Shown: in pieces, positions 7,654-15,980 of the stretch
Numbering within the stretch: the stretch's first letter is position 1
How the letters are laid out: the number at the start of each line of letters is the position of its first letter
Assembly (NCBI RefSeq): GCF_030718205.1
Contig: NZ_JAUZQF010000008.1
Coordinates: forward strand, 186,001-250,000
DNA from: Nonomuraea turcica
GTDB taxonomy: Bacteria; Actinomycetota; Actinomycetes; Streptosporangiales; Streptosporangiaceae
Direction: 5' to 3'
DNA: 64,000 bases
Made by a program: the position numbers and the translations under genes
Notes under the pieces: model-generated
What the model saw: the letters and a program-made list of their open reading frames with translations, nothing else
Database searches by the model: none
Told to the model about the DNA's origin: nothing

Positions 7654-8847
7654 TCAGAGGAACGTCTGGCCTTCGCCCCTGTACGTGGGCGCCGACTCCA
7701 CGAGCGTGTCACCGTCCACGAGGTGGAGGGTGTCGAAACGCTCGCACAGCTCGCCCGCCTTGGCATGCCTGAACCACACCCTGTCCCCGATCCGCAGATC
7801 CTGCGCCGCCTGGCCGAGCAGCGGCGTCTGCACCTCACCCGCGCCCTCGTCGGGTGCGTACCGCAGGCCGGCGGGCAGGTACGGCTGCGGCAGCCGGCTC
7901 GGCCCCGCCGACCCGGAGGCCACGTAGCCGCCACCGAGCACCGTCACCGTGTCCGGCCCAGGCCGGCGCACCACCGGCAGCGCGAACAGCGCGGCGGGGT
8001 GGCCTGTGAAGCGCCGGTAGAAGTCGAACAAGCGGGGATGGAACAGGCCGGAGCCGGCGGCGACTTCTGTGATCGCCTTCTCGCGTACGGTCCGCTCAAT
8101 GGAGCCGGTGCCGCCGCCGTTGACGAATTCGAGGTCGGTGACCTGGCGGACGGCGTTCACGATGCGGCCGCGCCTCATGACGAGTTCCCTGGCCGACTGT
8201 GCCTGCATGAGGCGGATGGCGCGGGCGTACAAGGCTTTCCCCGGCGGGGCGTCGCCGACGCCGGCGATCTGGGCCTCGTACGCCAGCAGCCCGGTCAGCC
8301 GGAAGCCCGGTCGTTTGGCGACGATGGCGGCCAGGTCGGCGGCCTGCTCGGATTCGCGGATGGGTGATCGCAGCGCGCCCGCCCGAAATTTCCCGCCGAA
8401 GGCGACATATCCGGCATCAAGGTCGATGCACACCCGGATCTCGGCCCGCGGCCGTGCCGACGCCACCGCCGTCTCGATGAAGTCCAAATGAGCCGCGGAG
8501 TCGATGGTCACCGTGATGTGCCTGGCCGCCTGCGCATCCCCGGCCAGCGCCGCCAGCGCGTGCCGGTCGGCCGTCGGATAGGCCACCAGGATGTCGGTGA
8601 AGCCGTGACCGGCCAGCCATAGCGCCTCGGGCAGCGTGAAGGCCATGATGCCGCGGAAGCCCTCCATGGCCAGGACACGTTCGAGCACGGCGCGGCTGCG
8701 TACCGACTTGCTGGCCACCCGGATCGGCTTGCCGCCCGCCCGCCGTACGAGATCCGCCGCGTTGGCGCGCATGGCCGCCAGATCGAGGATCGCGAAGGGC
8801 GGCTCCAGAGCCGCTGTGGCGCGGTCGTAACGCTGGCGCTCGTCCAT
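7654..8847 (-). CDS. Fold-type III PLP enzyme, D-threonine aldolase/D-serine dehydratase-like (amino acid deaminase/aldolase)
   Basis: Cytoplasmic PLP-dependent enzyme of 397 residues with an alanine-racemase-type N-terminal barrel. The PLP lysine is probably K47 in RVASKSVRS, after the AILDLAAMRANA strand typical of the family. A C-terminal beta domain near 290-390 contains GGGYVASG and the metal-ligand-like residues H and C (RHAKAGELCERFDTL), as in D-threonine aldolase or D-serine dehydratase-like enzymes. The substrate is probably a D-amino or hydroxy-amino acid, but cannot be fixed by eye. Starts at ATG 8847 with no clear SD. Divergent from the DUF6286 gene. Confidence 0.8.
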   Translation of the reverse strand: MDERQRYDRATAALEPPFAILDLAAMRANAADLVRRAGGKPIRVASKSVRSRAVLERVLAMEGFRGIMAFTLPEALWLAGHGFTDILVAYPTADRHALAALAGDAQAARHITVTIDSAAHLDFIETAVASARPRAEIRVCIDLDAGYVAFGGKFRAGALRSPIRESEQAADLAAIVAKRPGFRLTGLLAYEAQIAGVGDAPPGKALYARAIRLMQAQSARELVMRRGRIVNAVRQVTDLEFVNGGGTGSIERTVREKAITEVAAGSGLFHPRLFDFYRRFTGHPAALFALPVVRRPGPDTVTVLGGGYVASGSAGPSRLPQPYLPAGLRYAPDEGAGEVQTPLLGQAAQDLRIGDRVWFRHAKAGELCERFDTLHLVDGDTLVESAPTYRGEGQTFL

Positions 8848-8983
8848 ATGAGCAGGGTAACGGCATATGGGGCAAATGAATATGAGCCCAATTCATGTTC
8901 ATCCGCTTCCCCGTAATGTTCGGGCAAATCGGCGGCGAGGGGCGGTCCAGGCCGTGCATGCCCCATGTACGTCTGTCGTTGTG

Positions 8984-9583
8984 ATGACCACGCTTCAGCG
9001 GCAACGGCCCAGCGCCCCGGCGAGCACGCAACCTGCCGGGCTGCGCCGGGCGAGCCGGGCGCTCAGGCCGGCGCGCACCCTCCCGGGCGCCGTCGTCTCG
9101 CTCGCGCTGGCGGCCGGGCTGGGAGCCACCGCGGCGGAGGTGGTGTCGGCGCTGCTCGGGCACCCGCTCGGCTGGGTGCCCGTGAACGAGCTCGTCGAGC
9201 TCGCCGGCGACACCACGTGGCCGGAGGCGGCCACGGCCGCCCTGGCGACGGCTGGGGCGGGCGCGCTGATGGTGCTGCTCGCGATCGTGCCCGGCCGCTA
9301 CAAGCTGGTGCCGGTGCAGACCTCCGATCCGCTGATCGTCATCGGCATCACCCGCTCCGGCCTGCGCCGCACCCTGCGCGCGGCCGCCCAGCAGGTGGCC
9401 GAGGTCGACAAGGCGCGGGTACGGCTGTGCAGAGGCACCATCGAGGTCACCGTCGTGACCCGGGCGGAGAGCTCGGGCTCGATGCTCAGGCAGGTCGGCA
9501 CCGCGGTCGGCGATCGGCTGGCCGGCGTGGGCACCCTCGGCGCCGGCCAGGTCGTCGTCCGCCTGCGCAGGAAGGGCGGGTAA
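8984..9583 (+). CDS. DUF6286-like membrane protein, Asp23-associated
   Basis: About 199 residues. Two hydrophobic helices (about 33-53 and 77-100) are followed by a cytoplasmic domain with VQTSDPLIVIGITRSGLRRT, resembling the DUF6286 domain found with Asp23/Gls24 and AmaP proteins in actinobacteria. The stop overlaps the start of the next gene (TAATG), so the two are coupled. I chose ATG 8984; GTG 8981 is equally possible and there is no SD. A role in envelope stress is assumed from the family. The usual Asp23 partner is not in the visible neighbourhood. Confidence 0.7.
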   Translation: MTTLQRQRPSAPASTQPAGLRRASRALRPARTLPGAVVSLALAAGLGATAAEVVSALLGHPLGWVPVNELVELAGDTTWPEAATAALATAGAGALMVLLAIVPGRYKLVPVQTSDPLIVIGITRSGLRRTLRAAAQQVAEVDKARVRLCRGTIEVTVVTRAESSGSMLRQVGTAVGDRLAGVGTLGAGQVVVRLRRKGG

Positions 9584-10077
9584 TGCGCCAGTATCTCGGC
9601 AACCGCATCGGGCTGGGCATCGTCGGGGGCACGCTGCTGGGCCTGGGCGCCTACGCCTGGCTCCGCGGCCAGGACCGCCTCCTCGACCTCCCGCCGAACA
9701 CCAAGATCCTCCCGCCTCAGGCGTACCGCGCCCTGGCCGCCGAGCCCTGGCTGCTGTGGGCGCTGGCCCTGGCCCTGCTCCTGCTGTCCCTGGCCGCCCT
9801 CCGCTGGCTGCTGCTCTGCCTGGGCTGGGGTCGCCGCGGCACCCGCAACGGCACTGGCACGGCCATGCTGTACGTCGGGCTCAAGGCCGTCGAGGGGGTG
9901 GGCCGGGCATGGGTGCGGGTCGGCCAGGACGGCATGCGCATCGCCCTGTCGTGCCCGGCCACAGCCGATGTCGGGGCGGTGGCGAGCAAGCTGGACCAGG
10001 ACATCGTCGGCAAGATCCGACGCGAGCTCCATGACGACGACGCCCCCACCCTCGTACGGCTGCACGTGCGCCGATAG
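9583..10077 (+). CDS. AmaP-like alkaline shock membrane anchor protein
   Basis: Membrane protein of 164 residues. Two helices (about 9-27 and 57-80) flank a short loop, as in AmaP, the membrane anchor for Asp23-family proteins. The cytoplasmic part contains LYVGLKAVEGVGRAWVRVGQ and ends with a basic tail. Its ATG overlaps the stop of the upstream DUF6286-like gene by one base. Together they look like an envelope-stress module missing the Asp23 subunit. It converges with the oxidoreductase gene, whose stop is 14 bp away. Confidence 0.65.
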   Translation: MRQYLGNRIGLGIVGGTLLGLGAYAWLRGQDRLLDLPPNTKILPPQAYRALAAEPWLLWALALALLLLSLAALRWLLLCLGWGRRGTRNGTGTAMLYVGLKAVEGVGRAWVRVGQDGMRIALSCPATADVGAVASKLDQDIVGKIRRELHDDDAPTLVRLHVRR

Positions 10078-10090
10078 CGGTCCGCCGGCG

Positions 10091-11662
10091 CTAGGCCACC
10101 AGCACCGTGAGCGTGTGCCAGCCGGTCGCGCCGTCGGGGGCGGGCGGGGCCTGCTGCTCGGTCTGGGTATGTCCGGCGGCATCGGTCGCCCGTACCTGGA
10201 TCGTGTGCCGGCCAGGCGTGGCGTCCCAGTCGAGTGACCACTGCCGCCAGGTGTCGGGGCCGGGGACCTCGGCCAGCCGCGCCTGACGCCATTCGCCGCC
10301 GTCGACCCGCACCTCCACGGCGGCGATCCCCGTGTGCTGGGCCCACGCCACACCGGCGATCGTGGTACGCCCGGCCTTCAGCGAGGCCCCCGACGTGGGC
10401 ACGTCGATGCGCGACTGGGTCTTGACGGGGCCCGTGGCCGACCACCCGCGGGGAGTCCAGTAGGCCTGGTCCCTGTCGAACCGGGTCACCTTGAGGTCCA
10501 CCACCCACTTGGTGGCCGACACGTATCCGTACAGTCCGGGCACCACCTGCCGCACCGGGAAGCCGTGAGCAACGGGGAGGGCCTCGCCGTTCATCGCCAC
10601 CGCGAACAGCGCGTCGCGGCCGTCCATGACCACGTCGACCGGGGTGCCGCAGGTGAAGCCGTCGGCAGAGGTCGACAGCAGCATGTCGGCGTTCGCCTGC
10701 AGGCCGGCCTGCCGCAGCACCTCGGCCATGCGGACGCCGAGCCAGCGGGCGTTGCCGACGAGGTCGCCGCCGACCTCGTTGGAGACGCAGGTGAGCGTGA
10801 CGTCGGCCTCGGTGAGCGGCATCTTGAGAAGGTCGGCGTAGGTGATCTCGATGGGGCGGTCGACCATGCCGTGGATACGGAGCGTCCAGTCGTTCGGATC
10901 GACTTGGGGGACGATCAGGGCGGTGTCGATCCTATAGAAATCCTGATTTTTCGTGATAAAGGGAGACAAACCGCTGATGCGGAAGTCCGCGCCTGCGGGG
11001 ATGGGCTTGGCCGGAGTCGCCGGGGTGGGGAGCGCCAAGCGCACCCGGGCGGCGCTCACCGTCCGCCGATCGCCGACCTGCCACCCGAGCAGGGCGGACG
11101 CGCCGGCGACCACCGCGCCACCGGCGACCCCGGTCAGCAGCCGCCGCCGATCGAACGCCGGCTCCGCCCCCGTCCGTGGTTCCTCATCCGTGGCGCCGTG
11201 ATCAGTGACCTCGGCCGCCTGGTGGCCGCGTTCGCCGGCCGTCCGGCGTACCAGCCACGAGAGCGCCCACGCACCGGCCGCCACTCCCACCACGGTCGGC
11301 AGCGCGTCCAGGCCCCCGGCGCTGTCCGGCCGGGTCACGACCGCGAGCACCCCGACCACCCCGAACACGGCCAGCCCCGCGAAGCCGTAGGCGAGCCGCC
11401 GCAGGGCCAGCACTCCGATGGCGGCGGCGACCCCCGCCAGCACCACCAGCACCCCGCCGACGAGCACCGGCTTGTCGTAGAAACCGAGCGTCTCTTTCGC
11501 GAACTCCACGACCGGGGCCGGCGACAGGTCGACCGTGGCGTCGGCCACCGCGAGGACGGGAAACGCCTCCGGTCTGACGAACCCCGCCACGAGCAAGGCC
11601 GTCCCCAGGGCCACTCCCCCGGACACCCATCCCACCAAGGCTCCCGCCCAGGCGGGCGCCAT
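10091..11662 (-). CDS. Membrane-anchored molybdopterin-dependent oxidoreductase (sulfite oxidase family)
   Basis: About 523 residues. The N-terminus has four membrane helices (about 8-30, 68-86, 95-110, 122-138), then a charged linker and a further hydrophobic segment (RRRLLTGVAGGAVVAGASAL, near 175). The catalytic sulfite-oxidase-type Moco domain follows at about 230-420; the Cys in LTCVSNEVGGDLVG is the expected molybdenum ligand. A C-terminal Ig-like Mo-co dimerisation domain (about 425-523) completes it. The enzyme probably acts outside the membrane. ATG 11662 is preferred because AGAGGAA lies six bases before it; GTG 11677 is the alternative. It follows rdgB by about 50 bp and may be co-transcribed. 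Confidence 0.88.
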   Translation of the reverse strand: MAPAWAGALVGWVSGGVALGTALLVAGFVRPEAFPVLAVADATVDLSPAPVVEFAKETLGFYDKPVLVGGVLVVLAGVAAAIGVLALRRLAYGFAGLAVFGVVGVLAVVTRPDSAGGLDALPTVVGVAAGAWALSWLVRRTAGERGHQAAEVTDHGATDEEPRTGAEPAFDRRRLLTGVAGGAVVAGASALLGWQVGDRRTVSAARVRLALPTPATPAKPIPAGADFRISGLSPFITKNQDFYRIDTALIVPQVDPNDWTLRIHGMVDRPIEITYADLLKMPLTEADVTLTCVSNEVGGDLVGNARWLGVRMAEVLRQAGLQANADMLLSTSADGFTCGTPVDVVMDGRDALFAVAMNGEALPVAHGFPVRQVVPGLYGYVSATKWVVDLKVTRFDRDQAYWTPRGWSATGPVKTQSRIDVPTSGASLKAGRTTIAGVAWAQHTGIAAVEVRVDGGEWRQARLAEVPGPDTWRQWSLDWDATPGRHTIQVRATDAAGHTQTEQQAPPAPDGATGWHTLTVLVA

Positions 11663-11712
11663 CGAATTCCTCTGCACAATGCGACGCTACGCCGCCTGGC
11701 ACCGCCGGGTTC

Positions 11713-12306
11713 TTACACGTCGGTTACGAGGTCACGCACGATCGGCGCCAGCGCACGGAAGGCCCGCCCCCGGTGGCTGATGGCGTCCTTCGCCTCGGCG
11801 GACATCTCGGCCGTGGTGCGGTCGTGGCCGTCGGGTAGAAAGATCGGGTCGTAGCCGAACCCGTTGGACCCGCGCGGCGTGGTGACGAGACGGCCCTGGA
11901 GCGTGCCCTCGACCACGCGGGACTCGCCGGACGGCAGAGCCAGCGCGGCGGCGCAGGCGAAGAAGGCGGTCAGCCGGTCCGCCGGCACGTCGGAGAGCTG
12001 CGCGAGCAGCAGGTCGAGATTGGCCTGATCGTCACCGTGCCGCCCCGACCAGCGGGCGGAGAAGACGCCGGGCATGCCGTTGAGCACGTCGACGCACAGC
12101 CCGGAGTCGTCGGCGACCGCCGGCAAGCCGGAGCCCTGGGCGACCGCGTGCGCCTTGAGCAGGGCGTTTTCCTCGAACGTCACCCCGGTCTCGGCGACCT
12201 CACCGATCGAGGGGAACTCCTCGAGCCCCACGATGTCGAACCCGGACAGGATGCGCCGCAGCTCGGCGATCTTGCCCGCGTTACGGGTGGCCAGCACGAT
12301 CTTCAT
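11713..12306 (-). CDS. rdgB: RdgB/HAM1 XTP/dITP pyrophosphatase
   Basis: House-cleaning enzyme of 197 residues that hydrolyses XTP, dITP and ITP to the monophosphate and PPi, keeping damaged purines out of DNA. Visible motifs are VLATRNAGKIAEL at the start, VTFEENALLKA, the catalytic ADDSGLCVD and RGSNGFGYDPIF. The length is normal. The ATG overlaps the stop of rph (ATGA), a pairing conserved in actinobacteria. Confidence 0.97.
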   Translation of the reverse strand: MKIVLATRNAGKIAELRRILSGFDIVGLEEFPSIGEVAETGVTFEENALLKAHAVAQGSGLPAVADDSGLCVDVLNGMPGVFSARWSGRHGDDQANLDLLLAQLSDVPADRLTAFFACAAALALPSGESRVVEGTLQGRLVTTPRGSNGFGYDPIFLPDGHDRTTAEMSAEAKDAISHRGRAFRALAPIVRDLVTDV

Positions 12307-13022
12307 GACCCCAGCGCCTCCCGCTGGAGCAGCGTGAGCTCCTCGCAGCCGACCACGGCCAGATCGAGCAGCTGGTCGAGCGCGCCCCGGTCGAACGGGG
12401 AGCCCTCGGCGGTGCCCTGCACCTCCACGAAGCTGCCCTCCCCCGTCATGACGACGTTCATGTCGGTCTCGGCGGCGACGTCCTCGGTGTAGCAGAGGTC
12501 GAGCATCGGCACCGCACCGACCACCCCGACCGAGACCGCCGAGACCGAGCCGATCAGCGGGTCCCCCGGGCACATGCGCCGCTCGCGCATCCAGGCGACC
12601 GCGTCGGCCAGCGCCACGTAGGCGCCGGTGATCGCGGCGGTCCTGGTGCCGCCGTCGGCCTGCAGGACGTCGCAGTCAAGCAGAATGGAGTTTTCCCCCA
12701 ACGCCTTGTAATCGACGCAAGCGCGCAGCGAACGCCCGATCAACCGCGAAATCTCGTGAGTGCGTCCGCCGATTTTGCCGCGGACCGATTCGCGATCGTT
12801 ACGAGTATTGGTCGCTCGCGGAAGCATGGCATATTCGGCCGTAACCCAGCCCTGGCCGCTGCCTCTCCGCCAGCGCGGCACGCTGTCCTGGACCGAAGCC
12901 GCGCACAACACCTTGGTGCCGCCGAATTCGACCAGCACCGAGCCTTCGGCATGGGCGAGCCAATGCCGAGTGATGGTGATCGGGCGAAGCTGGTCAGGGT
13001 TGCGGCCATCCTGTCTGGACAT
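12303..13022 (-). CDS. rph: Ribonuclease PH
   Basis: Phosphorolytic 3'-5' exoribonuclease of 239 residues that trims tRNA 3' ends. Visible motifs are DQLRPITITRHWLAHAEGSV, LVEFGGTKVLCAASV, WVTAEYAMLPRAT, RGKIGGRTHEISRLIGRSLR and LDCDVLQADGGTRTAAITGA, all typical. ATG 13022 gives the usual family length; longer in-frame starts add an unrelated leader. First gene of the rph-rdgB operon, divergent from an MFS gene. Confidence 0.97.
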   Translation of the reverse strand: MSRQDGRNPDQLRPITITRHWLAHAEGSVLVEFGGTKVLCAASVQDSVPRWRRGSGQGWVTAEYAMLPRATNTRNDRESVRGKIGGRTHEISRLIGRSLRACVDYKALGENSILLDCDVLQADGGTRTAAITGAYVALADAVAWMRERRMCPGDPLIGSVSAVSVGVVGAVPMLDLCYTEDVAAETDMNVVMTGEGSFVEVQGTAEGSPFDRGALDQLLDLAVVGCEELTLLQREALGS

Positions 13023-13062
13023 GCAGATCACCCTATCTCCGAGCCACAACGCTCTTGACCAA

Positions 13063-13077
13063 ATGTGTCCGACACAT
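13063..13077. promoter_or_regulatory. 15-bp perfect palindrome, possible operator (rph/MFS divergent region)
   Basis: ATGTGTC-C-GACACAT: two 7-bp arms around one base. It lies between the divergent rph (start 13022) and the MFS gene (start 13091 or 13076), directly after a TTGACC hexamer at 13055-13060. It could be a regulator site for the exporter; no regulator gene is adjacent. Confidence 0.5.
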
Positions 13078-13090
13078 GGATCCTTACGCA

Positions 13091-14329
13091 ATGACAACGG
13101 GGGTGTTGCGGAACCCTGACTTCCTTCGCTTCCTCAGCTCGCATGTCGCCAACGAAGTTGGCGCGAATGTCTCCCGCGTGGCTCTCCCGCTGGTCGCGGT
13201 GTTCGTGCTGCACGCGGGTCCCGCGGAGGTCGGCCTGCTCGCCTCGCTGCAGACGGCCGCCTATCTGCTGATCGGCCTGCCCACGGGGGTGTGGGTCGAC
13301 AGGATGCGCCGGCGCCGCGTGATGGTGGTCTCCGACCTGTCCAGGTTCGTGCTGCTCGGAAGCATTCCGGTGGCGGCCGAGCTGGGAGTGCTGACCATCG
13401 AGATGATGTTCGCGGTGGCGCTGCTCGCAGGCACGGCCCAGGTCTTCAACGACGTGGCGGACCAGACATATTTGCCCAAGCTGGTCAACAACCAGCAGCT
13501 CACCGACGGCAACGCGAAGCTGGAGGCCGTGCGCTCGGGGGCGGTCCTGGCCGGGCCCGCCCTGGGAGGCGCGCTGGTGCAACTGCTCGGCGCGTCGCGC
13601 ACGATGGTCGCCACCGCGCTGGCCTCGCTCACGTCGGTGCTAGTGCTGTCCTCGATCAAGGCGCCGGACAAGCGACCCGCGCACGCCGAGCAGCCGCCCA
13701 TGCTGCGCGGGATCGGCGAGGGGCTTGCCTACGTTTGGAACGATCGCTTGCTGCGCATGTTCGTGGCGTCGTCGACGATCGGCAACCTCTGCGTCAGCGC
13801 GGTGCTGGGCCTGTCGGTGTTGTTCCTGGCCGAGGAGGTCGGGCTGGCGCCCGGCGTCATCGGCGTGCTGCTCATGTCGGGCGGGCTCGGCGGCCTGATC
13901 GGCGGCTTGAGCGGGGGCTGGTTGTCCAGGAAGTACGGCACGGCCCGCATGACCTGGCTGGCCGTCACGGTGGGCGCGCCTTTCAGCCTGCTGCTGCCGA
14001 TGACTCAGGCCGACTGGCGGGTGGTGTGCTTCGCGATCACCTCGATCATGTTGTCGTGGAGCGCTGCCCTGTCGAACGTGGGACAGATCACCTACCGGCA
14101 GACGGTGACCCCCGAGCACCTGCTGGGCCGGGTCAACGCCTCGGTGAGGTTCATGGTGTGGGGCGCCATGCCGCTGGGCGCGCTGCTCGGCGGGCTCGTC
14201 GCCCAGCAGATCGGCGTACGTCAAACGCTATGGGTGTTCCTGGCGGGCAGGGTGCTGACGTTCGTGCCGCTGCTGTTCTCCCCGCTGCCCCGCCTGCGTG
14301 ACTTCGACGAGGTTCAGGCGAGGTCGTAG
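13091..14329 (+). CDS. MFS transporter (MFS_3, enterobactin-exporter-like)
   Basis: Twelve-helix exporter of about 412 residues. Family marks are the N-terminus (MTTGVLRNPDFLRFLSSHVA), the loop PTGVWVDRMRRRRVMVVSDL, FNDVADQTYLPKLVNNQQL and QITYRQTVTPEHLLGRVNAS, all seen in the MFS_3 group that includes EntS-like and macrolide exporters. The substrate is unknown. ATG 13076 would add five residues but sits on a palindrome, so 13091 is preferred. Its 3' end overlaps the convergent MBL gene by 16 bp. It splits the otherwise conserved order of MBL gene and rph. Confidence 0.88.
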   Translation: MTTGVLRNPDFLRFLSSHVANEVGANVSRVALPLVAVFVLHAGPAEVGLLASLQTAAYLLIGLPTGVWVDRMRRRRVMVVSDLSRFVLLGSIPVAAELGVLTIEMMFAVALLAGTAQVFNDVADQTYLPKLVNNQQLTDGNAKLEAVRSGAVLAGPALGGALVQLLGASRTMVATALASLTSVLVLSSIKAPDKRPAHAEQPPMLRGIGEGLAYVWNDRLLRMFVASSTIGNLCVSAVLGLSVLFLAEEVGLAPGVIGVLLMSGGLGGLIGGLSGGWLSRKYGTARMTWLAVTVGAPFSLLLPMTQADWRVVCFAITSIMLSWSAALSNVGQITYRQTVTPEHLLGRVNASVRFMVWGAMPLGALLGGLVAQQIGVRQTLWVFLAGRVLTFVPLLFSPLPRLRDFDEVQARS

Positions 14330-15066
14330 ACCGCGCCGCTGCGGGCCAGCTCGAACGGGCCGTCGTAGCCGCCTCTGGAGGCGTCGTCGAGCACGGTGGC
14401 CTGGTCGTTCCAGGGGACGAGGTGGGTGAGCACGAGCCGGCCGACGTCGGCCTTGGCGGCGTGCTCGGCGGCCTGGCGGCCGGTCAGGTGCAGGTCGGCG
14501 GGCAGGCCCGGCTGCTCGACAAACGACGCCTCGCACAGCAGCAGGTCCGCGCCCGCGGCCAGCCTCACCAGCTCGTCGCACTCGCCGGTGTCGCCGGAGT
14601 AGGTCACGGCCTTGCCGCCGGCCGCGACGCGAAAGCCGTAAGCCTCGACCGGGTGGTTGACCAGGCCCGCGGTGAGGGTGAACGGTCCGATCTCGAACGA
14701 GCCGGGTTCGAGCGGCACGAAGTCGAACGCGGTCTCCAGGCCGGGCTCGTCCGGCATGCCGTACGCGGCCGACAGCCGGGCGGGGGCGGCGGCGGGCGCG
14801 TAGACGGGTACGGCCGGATACGGCGCCGCCGGCCCGTACGTCCGCGCCACGTGGTAACCGCAGATGTCCAGGCAGTGGTCGGCGTGCAGATGGGTCAGGC
14901 AGATCGCGTCCACCTCGTACAGGCCGATGTGGCGTTGCAGCGCGCCCAGCGACCCGCTGCCGAGGTCGAGCAACATCCTGAAGCCGTCCTTCTCGAGGAG
15001 GTAGCAGGACGCTGGGCTGTCGGGACCGGGAAAGCTGCCCGAGCATCCGACGATGGTCACCTTCAT
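14314..15066 (-). CDS. MBL-fold hydrolase, Rv1339-type phosphodiesterase-like
   Basis: Cytoplasmic metallo-beta-lactamase-fold protein of 250 residues. The metal motif THLHADHCLD (H59, H61, D63, H64) is intact, as are VNHP, YSGDTGEC and LTHL further on. Its place directly after murI and before rph/rdgB is that of M. tuberculosis Rv1339, reported as an atypical cyclic-AMP phosphodiesterase. RNase Z-like activity is the alternative, though an RNase Z exosite is not visible. The start overlaps the murI stop (ATGA). Confidence 0.88.
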   Translation of the reverse strand: MKVTIVGCSGSFPGPDSPASCYLLEKDGFRMLLDLGSGSLGALQRHIGLYEVDAICLTHLHADHCLDICGYHVARTYGPAAPYPAVPVYAPAAAPARLSAAYGMPDEPGLETAFDFVPLEPGSFEIGPFTLTAGLVNHPVEAYGFRVAAGGKAVTYSGDTGECDELVRLAAGADLLLCEASFVEQPGLPADLHLTGRQAAEHAAKADVGRLVLTHLVPWNDQATVLDDASRGGYDGPFELARSGAVYDLA

Positions 15067-15887
15067 GTGGGCCTCCCGTTAAAGGTAGTACCCCCCACTG
15101 GTGCGACTTCGACCGCATCGATCTCCGGGCCCAGGAAGCGTCGCCCGAGCCGGGCGAAGAGCAGGGAGTCGCCGGTGGCGCGGAAGCGGTGCCGGGGGGT
15201 GGCCTCGCTTCCGGCCGCCAGTTCGCGGTCGTGCAGGATCCGGTAGACGTCCTTGGCCGTCTCGTCCGCGCTGGAGACCAGCGTGACCTCGTCACCGGCG
15301 ACGTAGGAGATCGCGCCGGTGAGCAGGGGATAGTGGGTGCAGCCGAGGATGAGAGTGTCGCACCCGGCGGCCCTGACGGGCTCCAGGTAGTCGCGTACGA
15401 CCTCGATGAGCTCGTCGCTCATCGTCTCGCCTCGTTCGACGTATTCCACCAGGCGCGGGGCGGCCACGCCGGTGAGCTGGACGTCGGGAGCCGCGGTGAA
15501 GGCGTCGTGATAGGCCATGGACTCGATGGTGGCCCGGGTGGCGATCACGCCGACTTTCCCGTTGCGGGTGGCGCGCACCGCCCGCCTGGTGGCGGGCTGG
15601 ATCACCTCGACGACCGGCACGTCGTAGCGCTCGCGGGCGTCACGCAGCACGGCGGCGCTGGCGCTGTTGCACGCGATCACGAGCATCTTGACGTCGTGCT
15701 CGACGAGGTGGTCCATCACCTCCAGGGCGTAGGCGCGGACCTCCGCGATGCGTTTCGGCCCGTACGGCTGACGGGCCGTGTCGGCCACGTAAGTGATCGA
15801 TTCGTGGGGCAACTGGTCGAGGATCGCCCGGGCGACCGTCAAGCCGCCGACCCCGCTGTCGAAGATCCCAATACTCGTGTCCGGCAC
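15063..15887 (-). CDS. murI: Glutamate racemase
   Basis: Cofactor-independent enzyme of 274 residues that makes D-glutamate for peptidoglycan. The two catalytic cysteines are C73 (IACNSAS) and C183 (LGCTHYP). GIFDSGVGGLTV at the N-terminus and ADTARQPYGPK are also typical. The GTG start has no SD; a TACTCT box on the coding strand ends seven bases before it, so the mRNA may be leaderless. Overlaps the next gene by 4 bp (ATGA), forming an operon. Confidence 0.97.
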   Translation of the reverse strand: MPDTSIGIFDSGVGGLTVARAILDQLPHESITYVADTARQPYGPKRIAEVRAYALEVMDHLVEHDVKMLVIACNSASAAVLRDARERYDVPVVEVIQPATRRAVRATRNGKVGVIATRATIESMAYHDAFTAAPDVQLTGVAAPRLVEYVERGETMSDELIEVVRDYLEPVRAAGCDTLILGCTHYPLLTGAISYVAGDEVTLVSSADETAKDVYRILHDRELAAGSEATPRHRFRATGDSLLFARLGRRFLGPEIDAVEVAPVGGTTFNGRPT

Positions 15888-15980
15888 GCTTCAGAGAGTA
15901 GGCGACCTGCCCCCTGAAGACTGCGTAAGAATCCTCACAGGTGCGACACGTGGGCTTGAAGGGGTGTTGCGTTGCTCACA

